From NCBI GenBank assembly GCA_031265635.1, contig JAISCK010000189.1, positions 1 through 12,582 of the forward strand: a DNA stretch of 12,582 nt, read 5' to 3'. Each line of letters opens with the position of its first letter. Positions within the stretch are counted from its first letter, which is position 1. Shown here in pieces: positions 1-6,516 of the stretch. The DNA is from Spirochaetaceae bacterium. Its GTDB lineage: Bacteria; Spirochaetota; Spirochaetia; Treponematales; Breznakiellaceae. The notes beneath the pieces are model-generated. The model was not told the origin of the DNA and ran no database searches. It was given only the letters and a program-made list of their open reading frames with translations. Made by a program: the position numbers and the translations under genes.

Positions 1-527
1 TCATAATTGGAAAAATGGGAACCAACGTAATTTTCGGTGATATTCTTCCCATTGGCAAAGGGCAAGGTGATGCTTCCTTCCTCGTCGAGAATATCCACCG
101 GCGCTATCGCGGCAAAGCCATGATCTATGGCAACCTGCTTGTGCATAGCGGTACTGACGCGGCGTCCCCCATAGGCGGTGTTGCCCTCGACAATCGTACC
201 GTCCACCGATTGCACCAAGTCTTTAATCAGGTCCGGCGAAAGGAAATGATGGCCGCCGGGTTCGCCGGTGCTGAGTTTGATCGCCACCTTGCCGCTTACT
301 TTACGCCCCAGGGCTTCATAAACCGCGCTTAAACCGGCGGGGCTTATGTCGGTGGTAAAGTAGACCGTCGCGGGATTCCCTGTTTGAGGTGCCTGTGCGG
401 GGGGCTCCTCTGTTTCCTGGGTTTGTGTGTCGGTTTTCTGGCTGTTACAGCCTGAAAACGCGCTTATCGCGGCGCACATAAGGGCGACACCTAAAAAGTA
501 GAACGTTCCTTGTTTTCTGTTTTTCAT
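1..527 (-). CDS. DUF362-domain lipoprotein, 3' part missing at window edge
   Basis: About 175 residues are visible; the gene runs off the left edge. It starts at ATG 527-525 behind an AGGAGA ribosome binding site. Residues 1-27 form a lipoprotein signal: a basic start (MKNRK), a hydrophobic stretch and the lipobox AFSGC with Cys27 as the lipidation site. A Gln/Thr/Pro/Glu-rich linker (about 28-50) leads into a domain beginning VYFTTDISPAG. The conserved-looking stretches HHFLSPDLIKDLV, then EGNTAYGGRR, then DHGFAA are typical of DUF362, a family often fused to a 4Fe-4S ferredoxin domain further on, which cannot be seen here. Function is unknown; a redox or metal role outside the cytoplasmic membrane is inference. 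A decayed AraC-family regulator and another decayed gene lie just upstream, so this gene may be the survivor of a former cluster. The family call is fairly firm. Confidence 0.8.
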   Translation of the reverse strand, partial: MKNRKQGTFYFLGVALMCAAISAFSGCNSQKTDTQTQETEEPPAQAPQTGNPATVYFTTDISPAGLSAVYEALGRKVSGKVAIKLSTGEPGGHHFLSPDLIKDLVQSVDGTIVEGNTAYGGRRVSTAMHKQVAIDHGFAAIAPVDILDEEGSITLPFANGKNITENYVGSHFSNY

Positions 528-684
528 CGTTCTCTCCTGTCAACCAATATATACTTCCTTTGCGCTTAAAGTCCACACGACTGTTGTGTATTTTGCCGCC
601 GCTGGAGGCAGAACGTACAAAAACCTACAAATTGGGAAAATCAGTACCCGCCGTAACAGCCTTCTGTTCTTCAATCTGTAACAT
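528..684 (-). pseudogene. Decayed small gene (possibly cupin-like) with intact ribosome binding site
   Basis: AAGGAGG lies seven bases before an ATG at 684-682, an excellent translation start. The frame gives MLQIEEQKAVTAGTDFPNL and then hits TAG at 627-625. Read through that stop in the same frame, it goes on with plausible protein sequence (VFVRSASSGGKIHNSRVDF, then KRKGSIYW) until it runs into the start of the DUF362 gene in another frame. The part VDFKRKGSIYW lines up without gaps with the 'V-T-F-x-P-G-A-R-x-x-W' stretch of small cupins, but the metal-binding histidines are absent, so this match is weak. The best reading is a remnant with an in-frame stop and a lost 3' part. A 19-codon leader peptide is the alternative. 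The divergent regulator is also broken, which favours decay. Confidence 0.35.
546..575 (-). promoter_or_regulatory. Candidate promoter for the DUF362 lipoprotein gene
   Basis: On the minus strand TGGACT (575-570, four of six matches to TTGACA) is followed after 16 bases by TATATA (553-548); read two bases later the -10 is TATATT with an 18-base spacer. It lies about 20 bases upstream of the ATG at 527. It sits inside the decayed reading frame described below, so it may be a promoter formed or kept after that gene broke. It rests on sequence match alone. Confidence 0.3.
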
Positions 685-704
685 TATTGAGCCTCCTTAT
701 ATCC

Positions 705-719
705 ATTCAAATATTGAAT
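705..719. promoter_or_regulatory. 15-base palindrome, possible operator
   Basis: ATTCAA-ATA-TTGAAT is a perfect 6+6 inverted repeat with a 3-base centre. It lies 20 bases upstream of the decayed gene's ATG at 684, in the divergent region shared with the AraC-family pseudogene. A TATACT hexamer follows further upstream on the minus strand (750-745), but no good -35 accompanies it. The position fits an operator for a dimeric regulator; which protein bound it is unknown. In AT-rich sequence such a palindrome can arise by chance. Confidence 0.25.
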
Positions 720-823
720 CCGGTGTTAATGGTTTCTCCGCATAAGTATATTTATTTTAACCATGACCCCAGGGGAAATAATTACACGAAATGACCTATT
801 TTTTGCCTAATCTGCTCATTTCA

Positions 824-852
824 TTGACAAAGGTTGAAGGAGAGGATACCTT
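824..852 (+). promoter_or_regulatory. Candidate promoter of the AraC-family pseudogene
   Basis: A perfect -35 hexamer TTGACA (824-829) is followed after 17 bases by TACCTT (847-852), a weak -10 with three of six matches. GGAGAGGG at 861-868 lies eight bases before the ATG at 877 and makes a good ribosome binding site. The spacing of promoter, ribosome binding site and start is therefore still orderly even though the gene behind it is broken. Confidence 0.4.
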
Positions 853-876
853 TCAAAAACGGAGAGGGTATCTGGC

Positions 877-1380
877 ATGGAAGGAAAGCGCCGTATAGAC
901 CCGGATAAAACAAACAGCCTCCTCATAGAAACCCTTCTTAGGTTAATGCCTGAACCGGGCAGTTTCGATACGGGAATAAAAGGACTCTGGACAATACGCA
1001 GGGACGCGCCTACTCCTCCGATGCGGTTTTTTGGGTGTCGACCTGCCGGGTGAGGGAAGGATAATGAAGACAAGTCCCGAAAAACCCTATATAGCCGTTG
1101 TCCTTAAGCGGTACTGGCCCCCATGATTATCCGGGGAATACACTACCGTCTGCTCATGGGGCCTTTGGGCAGCCAGTTGAAAAAAATCCACACTATCGGT
1201 TCCCAAAGCAATCAAATTGTACAGGCGCTGCACTGGCTCAGGGATAATTATAACAAGCCGTTTACTATCGACGGCCTGGCAAAGCGGGTTAATATGGCCC
1301 CCTCCACGTTCCGGCGCTGTTTTTATCAGCTTACGACAATCAGCCCCTTGCAGTATCAGAAACGGCTGCTGACCAGTTGA
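877..1380 (+). pseudogene. AraC-family transcriptional regulator, fragmented
   Basis: Three pieces of one AraC-type protein with an AraC_N sensor domain can be read in order. Piece 1 (877 to about 1030) contains NSLLIETLLRLMPEPGSFDT and then RRDAPTPP, the family's N-terminus, and stops at TGA 1051. Piece 2 (about 1037-1123, shifted by one frame) reads VDLPGEGRIMKTSPEKPYIA then VVLK, the 'SVDLP...sPekPYla' part, and stops at TGA 1124. Piece 3 (1123-1380, back in the first frame) reads RGIHYRLLMGPLG, then a helix-turn-helix with LAKRVNMAPSTFRRCF and SPLQYQKRL, then stops. By comparison with the family, roughly 35 residues are missing between pieces 1 and 2, about 50 between 2 and 3, and the second helix-turn-helix (about 50 residues) is gone. 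Members usually have near 300 residues. Piece 3 keeps one DNA-binding motif, so a residual DNA-binding fragment is possible, but loss of function is more likely. Confidence 0.85.
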
Positions 1381-1417
1381 GAAGGCAAATATTTATTAAA
1401 GATAATGGCGCATAACT

Positions 1418-1939
1418 CTACTTATACACCTGCCCGAAAGAACTAAAATCATTATCCCTGCCCAGCATTTCAAGGCAGAATGAGATCATCCCCCGCTGGT
1501 GAGTTTCGTGGTTAAGGCATTGCATCAGGGCGCCGCCGAAATTCCTTTCATAAGGCGTTCCGCCTGAACCGGTGTATTGTATCGATGACTGTAGATCTTT
1601 GCCGCTTATCTCATCAACAAAGGCGATCATCTTCTCATCCAGTACGGGCCGCTTTGAAAGATATTCCCCAATATCAGGAAAAAGAACTTCCCTGTAAGAA
1701 TACATATCCCGGAGAAAAAACGGGTCGTTAAAAACAGCAAAGTCCCTGAACTTTGAAAAGCGCTTGAGCCAGTTGAAATCGCAAACATAAAGATGGGAAC
1801 ACAAACCCCGGATCGATTTGAAATAGCCTCCCAGGTCTTTGTCCCATTCCTCAGGGCTAAGGGTTTTGATGACGGTATTCATACCCTCATTCGCCGTCCT
1901 GTTGTATTTCACGAACAGGGTAAAAGTATCTTTCTGCAT
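1418..1939 (-). CDS. DinB-fold putative metal-binding protein
   Basis: The protein has 173 residues and starts at ATG 1939-1937 behind AGGAGG. It has the features of the DinB/YfiT four-helix-bundle family: an N-terminal helix (LFVKYNRTANEGMNTVIKTL), a first histidine at His49 in GLCSHLYVCDFNW, and a C-terminal motif NHETHQRGM with His144 and His147. The three histidines would form the family's usual divalent-metal site. Length fits the family (about 150-180). Members include thiol-dependent transferases and many proteins of unknown role; nothing here fixes a substrate. It has no signal peptide, so it is cytoplasmic. It is the last gene of a three-gene unit and begins 9 bases after the stop of the 510-aa protein, so it is probably co-transcribed. 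The fold call is firm, the function is not. Confidence 0.8.
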   Translation of the reverse strand: MQKDTFTLFVKYNRTANEGMNTVIKTLSPEEWDKDLGGYFKSIRGLCSHLYVCDFNWLKRFSKFRDFAVFNDPFFLRDMYSYREVLFPDIGEYLSKRPVLDEKMIAFVDEISGKDLQSSIQYTGSGGTPYERNFGGALMQCLNHETHQRGMISFCLEMLGRDNDFSSFGQVYK

Positions 1940-1948
1940 AATTTCCTC

Positions 1949-3481
1949 CTACTCTTCTTCTTCGCTCCGGGCAAAGAACTGCAGCATCTGTACAAAGAAA
2001 TAAATTTTTTTGTAAGTTCCCGCTATTCTTTTTGCCAAAGGCTCCCCGGAGCTTGTTTCAAGTTCCTTCCAGTTAATGATGAGTTCGTGGGGGCTTTTCT
2101 GAAAATCTTCCAGGGCGCTTTTAAGGTGTTTGCCTACCACGATGAGGGCCTGGGCCGCCTTTGTTATCATGTGGACGGCTTCTTCGTTTACCGCCTTGAG
2201 TATGATGCGGACGTATTTTGCCTGGCCCTTGTCCCGGTCAACTTTTACCATGGCCGCCTTGAGGCGCGAGCCGTTTTCACCGTCTTCGCCGAGCTTTTCG
2301 TCAAAGACAAGTATCTCCTCCGCAACGGCCATGAGGGCGTGAAAACCTTCGGACATCTGCTGGGAAAGCACCTGGGAAACCCACTGGCCCCGTATCAAAA
2401 AGAGGTCGCAGAGTTCCCGTATGTCCTTCTTAAAGTAATCCAGAAGAAAGGCTTTGAGATAGTTGATCCCCTGAATCCGGGTAAAGCCCCCCATGTTTTT
2501 CTTGATGTAGATTTCGTTCTGCTTGTTGGTGTAGTACTTCATCCGTTCCACATCGGCGGAACCGAAAACCGTCTGGGCAAGCTGGTTTATCTGGGCGTTG
2601 CGCTTGCTGTTCTGTATGCCGTTAATCGCCTCTTCGGTATCGTGCTTCTTCTTCTGGATATAGGGGTCAACGATATTCTCATCCGGCATCTGCGGCGTGA
2701 ACTGCCAGAAAGGGTCCTTGTCTATATGCCGGACCATGAGTTCAAAAATTTTTGAACGCTTTACATCTCTGAGATAGGCAAGGAGTTTGGCCCAGTGGGC
2801 ATGGTTGACCACATCCATGCCGCCCTTGTATAGCTTGAGCACCTCAAACGCGGATTTCCAGTTCTGGTCGGGATCTACCGCTCCGGCAGGTTCAAGAAAA
2901 TCCTTGATATCGTCGCTCACATATTCCGCCCTGATGGAATCAAAGCGGGGTTGATAGGTGAAATTCCGCTCTGAAATATTGGCGTCGAATTTTTTAAGAA
3001 GAAAGAAAAAATCAAAATTGGTGAATTTCGCGAAGGCAATGATGAGGTTATAACATTCCTCAATGGCCCTGATGCGCTCACTGTCAAAACCGGCGACGAA
3101 CTGGCTGAGTTCCTCGCGGACCTGCTTTGCCAGGACATTGATCTGCGCGCCCCTGCCCCGTTCTTCTATGGCTTCTTTGCCTATTCTGGACTGGAGGGCG
3201 AGGTGTTTTTTATCCATGAAGAATTCAACGGTCATCTGTTTGAGCTGGTCCGATTTACCGGCGTTCTGGAGAAAGACCTGGGCCGGGGATATGATTTTAT
3301 ACATGTCGTAAAAAAACTTGGCAAAGGCCGGCGTAACTTCTTCACCCTTGGTTTTGTAAAAGCGTCCGTATTTGTTTTTTGAAAGGTCCTTGACAAGCTG
3401 CTTGACCAGTTTTTTTTTGTCCGACTCGGTATCGCCGGAATGAAAGAGAGAGAAAAATTTATCAATGAAAGAGCCGGCCAT
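1949..3481 (-). CDS. Spirochaete conserved protein of unknown function (DUF5312-like)
   Basis: The protein has 510 residues and starts at ATG 3481-3479, only 3 bases after the stop of the lipoprotein gene. No strong Shine-Dalgarno precedes it (GGAA at a distance), so translation may be coupled to the gene before. There is no signal peptide or membrane helix. The sequence is charged, rich in Lys, Phe and helix-forming residues, and looks alpha-helical throughout. Recognisable stretches include KYGRFYKTKGEEVTPAFAKF near residues 36-56, FAKFTNFDFFFLLKKFD near 150-167, and a C-terminus that ends SEEEE. It resembles a treponemal family that I recall as DUF5312; that name is from memory and not certain. 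I recognise no catalytic motif. Linkage to a lipoprotein and a DinB protein gives no clear hint of role. That it is a real gene is certain from its length, spacing and neighbours. Confidence 0.8.
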   Translation of the reverse strand: MAGSFIDKFFSLFHSGDTESDKKKLVKQLVKDLSKNKYGRFYKTKGEEVTPAFAKFFYDMYKIISPAQVFLQNAGKSDQLKQMTVEFFMDKKHLALQSRIGKEAIEERGRGAQINVLAKQVREELSQFVAGFDSERIRAIEECYNLIIAFAKFTNFDFFFLLKKFDANISERNFTYQPRFDSIRAEYVSDDIKDFLEPAGAVDPDQNWKSAFEVLKLYKGGMDVVNHAHWAKLLAYLRDVKRSKIFELMVRHIDKDPFWQFTPQMPDENIVDPYIQKKKHDTEEAINGIQNSKRNAQINQLAQTVFGSADVERMKYYTNKQNEIYIKKNMGGFTRIQGINYLKAFLLDYFKKDIRELCDLFLIRGQWVSQVLSQQMSEGFHALMAVAEEILVFDEKLGEDGENGSRLKAAMVKVDRDKGQAKYVRIILKAVNEEAVHMITKAAQALIVVGKHLKSALEDFQKSPHELIINWKELETSSGEPLAKRIAGTYKKIYFFVQMLQFFARSEEEE

Positions 3482-3484
3482 GGT

Positions 3485-4072
3485 TTATTGTTTCCGGGAC
3501 CCGGCGCGGGCTCCTTCCGAAAGGGCCAGGCTTATCCGGGCGGCGTTTCTCCGCGCTTCCCCGGCGCCGTTCACCGCGTCCTGGGCCCTGCCCTGGGCGA
3601 GGCTTATTTCAGCCTGCTCAACCGACTTCCAGGCGTCTCCCGCGGCGCTGTTGAGCTCGCCGAAATTGATGTTCCTTACCCCGCTTCTCATGGCCGCGTC
3701 CAGGGCCTGTTCGGCCGCCTGTATTTCGGTTTTGGCGGCGACAATCAGATTGGAAGCGTTGTCGGCGGCCTTTGCGGAAGCCTCCTGCCCGTCCCTGACA
3801 GCCTTTTCCGCAGCGGCGACAGCTTCGGCGGCGGCGATTTTGGCCGCGTCATAACGCTTGGCGTTTGCCTCTTCGTCCATACGCCCAAGGGCGCTTCTCG
3901 CCCTCCTCACGCCGTCGGCGGCATAGGCAAGCGCGTTGGCATTGTTCTCGGCCCTGGTAACCGCTTCCCTGGCCGCGTTCATTTCTTCCACCGGGGGTTT
4001 GGCGCAGCCTGACGCCAGGGCGAGAAACAACACGGCGCAGACCATATACCATGAAACTTTCGAAAAATACAT
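3485..4072 (-). CDS. Alanine-rich coiled-coil lipoprotein
   Basis: The protein has 195 residues. It starts at ATG 4072-4070 with AGGAGG six bases upstream. A lipoprotein signal covers residues 1-23 (hydrophobic core VCAVLFLALA, lipobox ASGC, Cys23). The mature part is extremely rich in Ala, Glu, Arg and Lys (for example RAENNANALAYAADGVRRAR and AAKIAAAEAVAAAEKAV), as expected of a long helix or helical hairpin. This resembles the helical lipoproteins and periplasmic spacers common in treponemes. The function is unknown; a structural role in the outer membrane or periplasm is inference. It is the first gene of the unit with the 510-aa protein and the DinB protein, and is divergent from the CHASE2 gene. 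I saw no convincing promoter in the 104-base divergent gap. Confidence 0.8.
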   Translation of the reverse strand: MYFSKVSWYMVCAVLFLALASGCAKPPVEEMNAAREAVTRAENNANALAYAADGVRRARSALGRMDEEANAKRYDAAKIAAAEAVAAAEKAVRDGQEASAKAADNASNLIVAAKTEIQAAEQALDAAMRSGVRNINFGELNSAAGDAWKSVEQAEISLAQGRAQDAVNGAGEARRNAARISLALSEGARAGSRKQ

Positions 4073-4176
4073 ACAACCTCCTCAATCCGGCCCTAAGACC
4101 TGAGTCCTTCCCCAAGCCAGGATTTTTTTGTATCTAATAAAGAATATATCCTGAAATACGCCGAAAATAAAGAGGT

Positions 4177-6516
4177 ATGCGGCGCGCTTCCATGAAAGAC
4201 ACGGCTATGACGCGGAAAATAGCCATTGCAAGAATTATCATCGCCCTTTTGGGGGGAAGTGCGGCGGCGTTCCTGGGCGTCTTCCTCTGCCGGGGCCCCC
4301 GCCTGGGCGGCCTGTACGACAGCCTCATGGAACGCCGCGCGGCTCCGGCGGCCCTCCCTTCACTGGTTCTCATCAGGACCTCTGAAAATCCCGGCCTCTC
4401 CCGTGAGGAGGGAGAACCGCCCCTTGATCCCCGTGAACTTTCTTTGGCCCTCCGCGTGCTCATGGAAATGAACGCCGCTTCCCTGGTTGTCCAGACGCCG
4501 GTGCCGGGCATTTCGGCCGGCAGCCCCGAAGACCCGGAAGAAACCCTCAGGCGCTTTGAGGAAGAATTCAGCCTTATCGGCGAGAATGTGCGCGTTCTTT
4601 TTCAGGCCATACGGACCGGGTCGGTGCGGCCCGGCGATACCGAGCGCTATGTGGGAGAACTTCTTTCCCTTATAGACCGGGGCAAGGAAAGGCTCGTTTC
4701 CGGCATGAACCGCAGGGTCCTGCCGGGCCCGGAAACCGCCGGGCTTGACCGGGTCTGGATAGCCGGCGCCGTATATCCGAGGCTGGAGGAGCGCCGGGAT
4801 ACACCCTGGTATTCCCGGAGCATACCGGACAGCGACGGCAGGCTCAGGCGCATCGCCCCGGTTCTTTATCAGGAAGGCGGGGAACGGGAACATATTGCCT
4901 ACGCGGCGCTTAAAAGGCAGTTCAATCTCCATACTGTTTCCCGGAACGAACTGGGCCTGACGCTCAGGGGCGAAGATTCAGGCGATATTTTTGTTCCCCT
5001 TGACGCGCGGGGCGCCCTGATCTTCCAGGCGCCGGAAAAGGGTTTTACCGTTCTTGACAGTAGAGAACTTCTTGAATATGAGGAACTGGACAGGGAACTC
5101 TACCGCCGCCTCCAGGAAATGCGGAAGGCCGGTTATTTTGACAGCCTTGAACCTGAAAAGTATCCGGTCTTTCTGTATGAGTTCGCCCAGGCAGCCGGGG
5201 AAGAATTTTTTACCCTGGGCGGCGGCGAAAGGGAAGAGGCGTGGCTCAGCCTGAGGGCTCAATATATGGAAAGCCTTGCCGAACTTTTTTCCGGTCCCGT
5301 GGAAAGTTCCCTGGTAACAGGCTATGAGGAACTTATAGCCCAAAACGAAATAGATGAACAGGGAAGGGAGAGACTGCGTTCCCTGAGAACCCTGCTCATA
5401 GCCTCTTTTGCCGAAACCCGTTCAGCCTATGAAACGCTGTCGGCCTTGAGAAAAAAACTTTCCGAAAGTCTCTCTTCCGCGTTTTGCGTACTCGGCCAAA
5501 GCGGCGCTTTTTTTAAGGACGGCGTTGCCGGGGCAGACGGCGGCGGGGCGAATCCCACAGACAGCGAGGCCTCCCTGATTCTCGTAAACAGCATACTTTC
5601 AGGGGCCGCCGTTACCCCGGCCGAGAATATTGAACTTTTTTTCTGGGCCTTCTCTTCAGTGGTAATCGCCGCCTTCATCCTGCGGAGGAAGGGCATAGTA
5701 ACGGCTGCGGTTCTGGGCCTGTTCCTTGCCGTCCTCGCCTTTTCGGCCTTTTCCTCGGCGCTTATCTTCGGCGGCCGCTGGATAGATCCCCTTGTCCCCG
5801 GCGCGGCGGTCTTCGCGGCGTCCCTCTTTTCGGCCCTTACCGCCCTTGTGATACGGAATCACGGACGCCGCGTTATACGCAGGGCCTACGCGCCCTATGC
5901 GTCAAAACCGGCGCTGCGCCAGGTACTCAGGGCCGGACTTCACTATCCGGAGGAAGTCCGCGCCGCCGGGGCGCTGGTTCTGGCTGTCCGCTACATCCCC
6001 GCTCCCGGGGCAAAAGAGTCTCCCCTTCTGGCCGCGGAACGTCTCAGGGCGTACCGTGAGGAAGCCGGGGCGCTTCTTAAAAAGGCCGGGGCGGCGCTTG
6101 CCGGCTGCGACGGGAACCTTATACTTGCCGCCTTTGGTTCGCCTCTGGGTACGGGCAAGCAAAAAAAAGGGGAAGCCCAGGACCCCCTGGACAGGGCCCT
6201 GTTTGCGGCGCTGGAGTTTTTGCGCGGAACGGACAAAGCCTGGTGTTTCGGCATTGACATAGGTGAATGTGCTTTTAGTTATGCGGAAATAGCCGGCTAT
6301 TCGCTGTTCGGCCCCCCCGCGGTAAGCGCCCGGCTCCTGTCATCGCTGGCGCCGCGCTACGATGTCCGCTGCCTGGCAAGCTGCCGCGTCAGGTCCCGTC
6401 TTGAACGCGCCGGGCCCATGCTGAAAAACGCGCCGGATCTCAAGCGCCTTGATGTCATGGTAGAACGGGAATCAGGACAGGAAGAAGAATTTTTTTCCCT
6501 CAGCTTCCCCGGTTGA
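4177..6516 (+). CDS. CHASE2-type membrane sensor with degenerate nucleotide-cyclase domain
   Basis: The protein has 779 residues. The layout is that of CHASE2 sensor cyclases: a signal anchor (about 13-35), a large extracytoplasmic CHASE2-like domain with the typical PDSDGRLRRIAPV stretch near 220, three close membrane helices (about 485-503, 507-531, 537-558), then a cytoplasmic domain matching class III cyclases in outline (start YAPYASKPALRQVL; GNLILAAFGSP near 646; SARLLSSLA near 717). The usual catalytic residues are missing: the first metal Asp is Val604 (LVLAVRY in place of VLFADIRG), the second is Asn647 (GNLILAAFG in place of GDAILAAFG), and the transition-state Asn is replaced near 714-717 (PPAVSARL). 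It is therefore probably non-catalytic. The start is unsure: ATG 4177 has AGAGG only one base away, and ATG codons at 4192 and 4207 are in frame. Its 3' end overlaps the convergent peptidase gene by 17 bases. Confidence 0.8.
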   Translation: MRRASMKDTAMTRKIAIARIIIALLGGSAAAFLGVFLCRGPRLGGLYDSLMERRAAPAALPSLVLIRTSENPGLSREEGEPPLDPRELSLALRVLMEMNAASLVVQTPVPGISAGSPEDPEETLRRFEEEFSLIGENVRVLFQAIRTGSVRPGDTERYVGELLSLIDRGKERLVSGMNRRVLPGPETAGLDRVWIAGAVYPRLEERRDTPWYSRSIPDSDGRLRRIAPVLYQEGGEREHIAYAALKRQFNLHTVSRNELGLTLRGEDSGDIFVPLDARGALIFQAPEKGFTVLDSRELLEYEELDRELYRRLQEMRKAGYFDSLEPEKYPVFLYEFAQAAGEEFFTLGGGEREEAWLSLRAQYMESLAELFSGPVESSLVTGYEELIAQNEIDEQGRERLRSLRTLLIASFAETRSAYETLSALRKKLSESLSSAFCVLGQSGAFFKDGVAGADGGGANPTDSEASLILVNSILSGAAVTPAENIELFFWAFSSVVIAAFILRRKGIVTAAVLGLFLAVLAFSAFSSALIFGGRWIDPLVPGAAVFAASLFSALTALVIRNHGRRVIRRAYAPYASKPALRQVLRAGLHYPEEVRAAGALVLAVRYIPAPGAKESPLLAAERLRAYREEAGALLKKAGAALAGCDGNLILAAFGSPLGTGKQKKGEAQDPLDRALFAALEFLRGTDKAWCFGIDIGECAFSYAEIAGYSLFGPPAVSARLLSSLAPRYDVRCLASCRVRSRLERAGPMLKNAPDLKRLDVMVERESGQEEEFFSLSFPG

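Noticed and set aside
15..332. Plus-strand open frame near the left edge
   Set aside because: It is antisense to the DUF362 lipoprotein gene, which has a signal peptide and family motifs.
560..745. Plus-strand open frame of 61 codons
   Set aside because: It has no ribosome binding site and no recognisable content; the opposite strand has a strong start and protein-like sequence in the same stretch.
1793..2755. Long plus-strand open frame (320 codons) inside the 510-aa protein gene
   Set aside because: It lies antisense to a well-supported gene, has no ribosome binding site of note and its translation matches no family; it arises from the codon use of the real gene.
3440..4012. Plus-strand open frame of 190 codons opposite the lipoprotein gene
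   Set aside because: The opposite strand has a lipobox, a ribosome binding site and an Ala/Glu pattern; this frame is the Gly/Pro/Arg-rich complement of an Ala-rich gene.
4073..4176. Divergent gap between the lipoprotein and the CHASE2 gene as a promoter region
   Set aside because: Promoters must exist nearby, but no pair of -35 and -10 boxes with proper spacing stood out on either strand.
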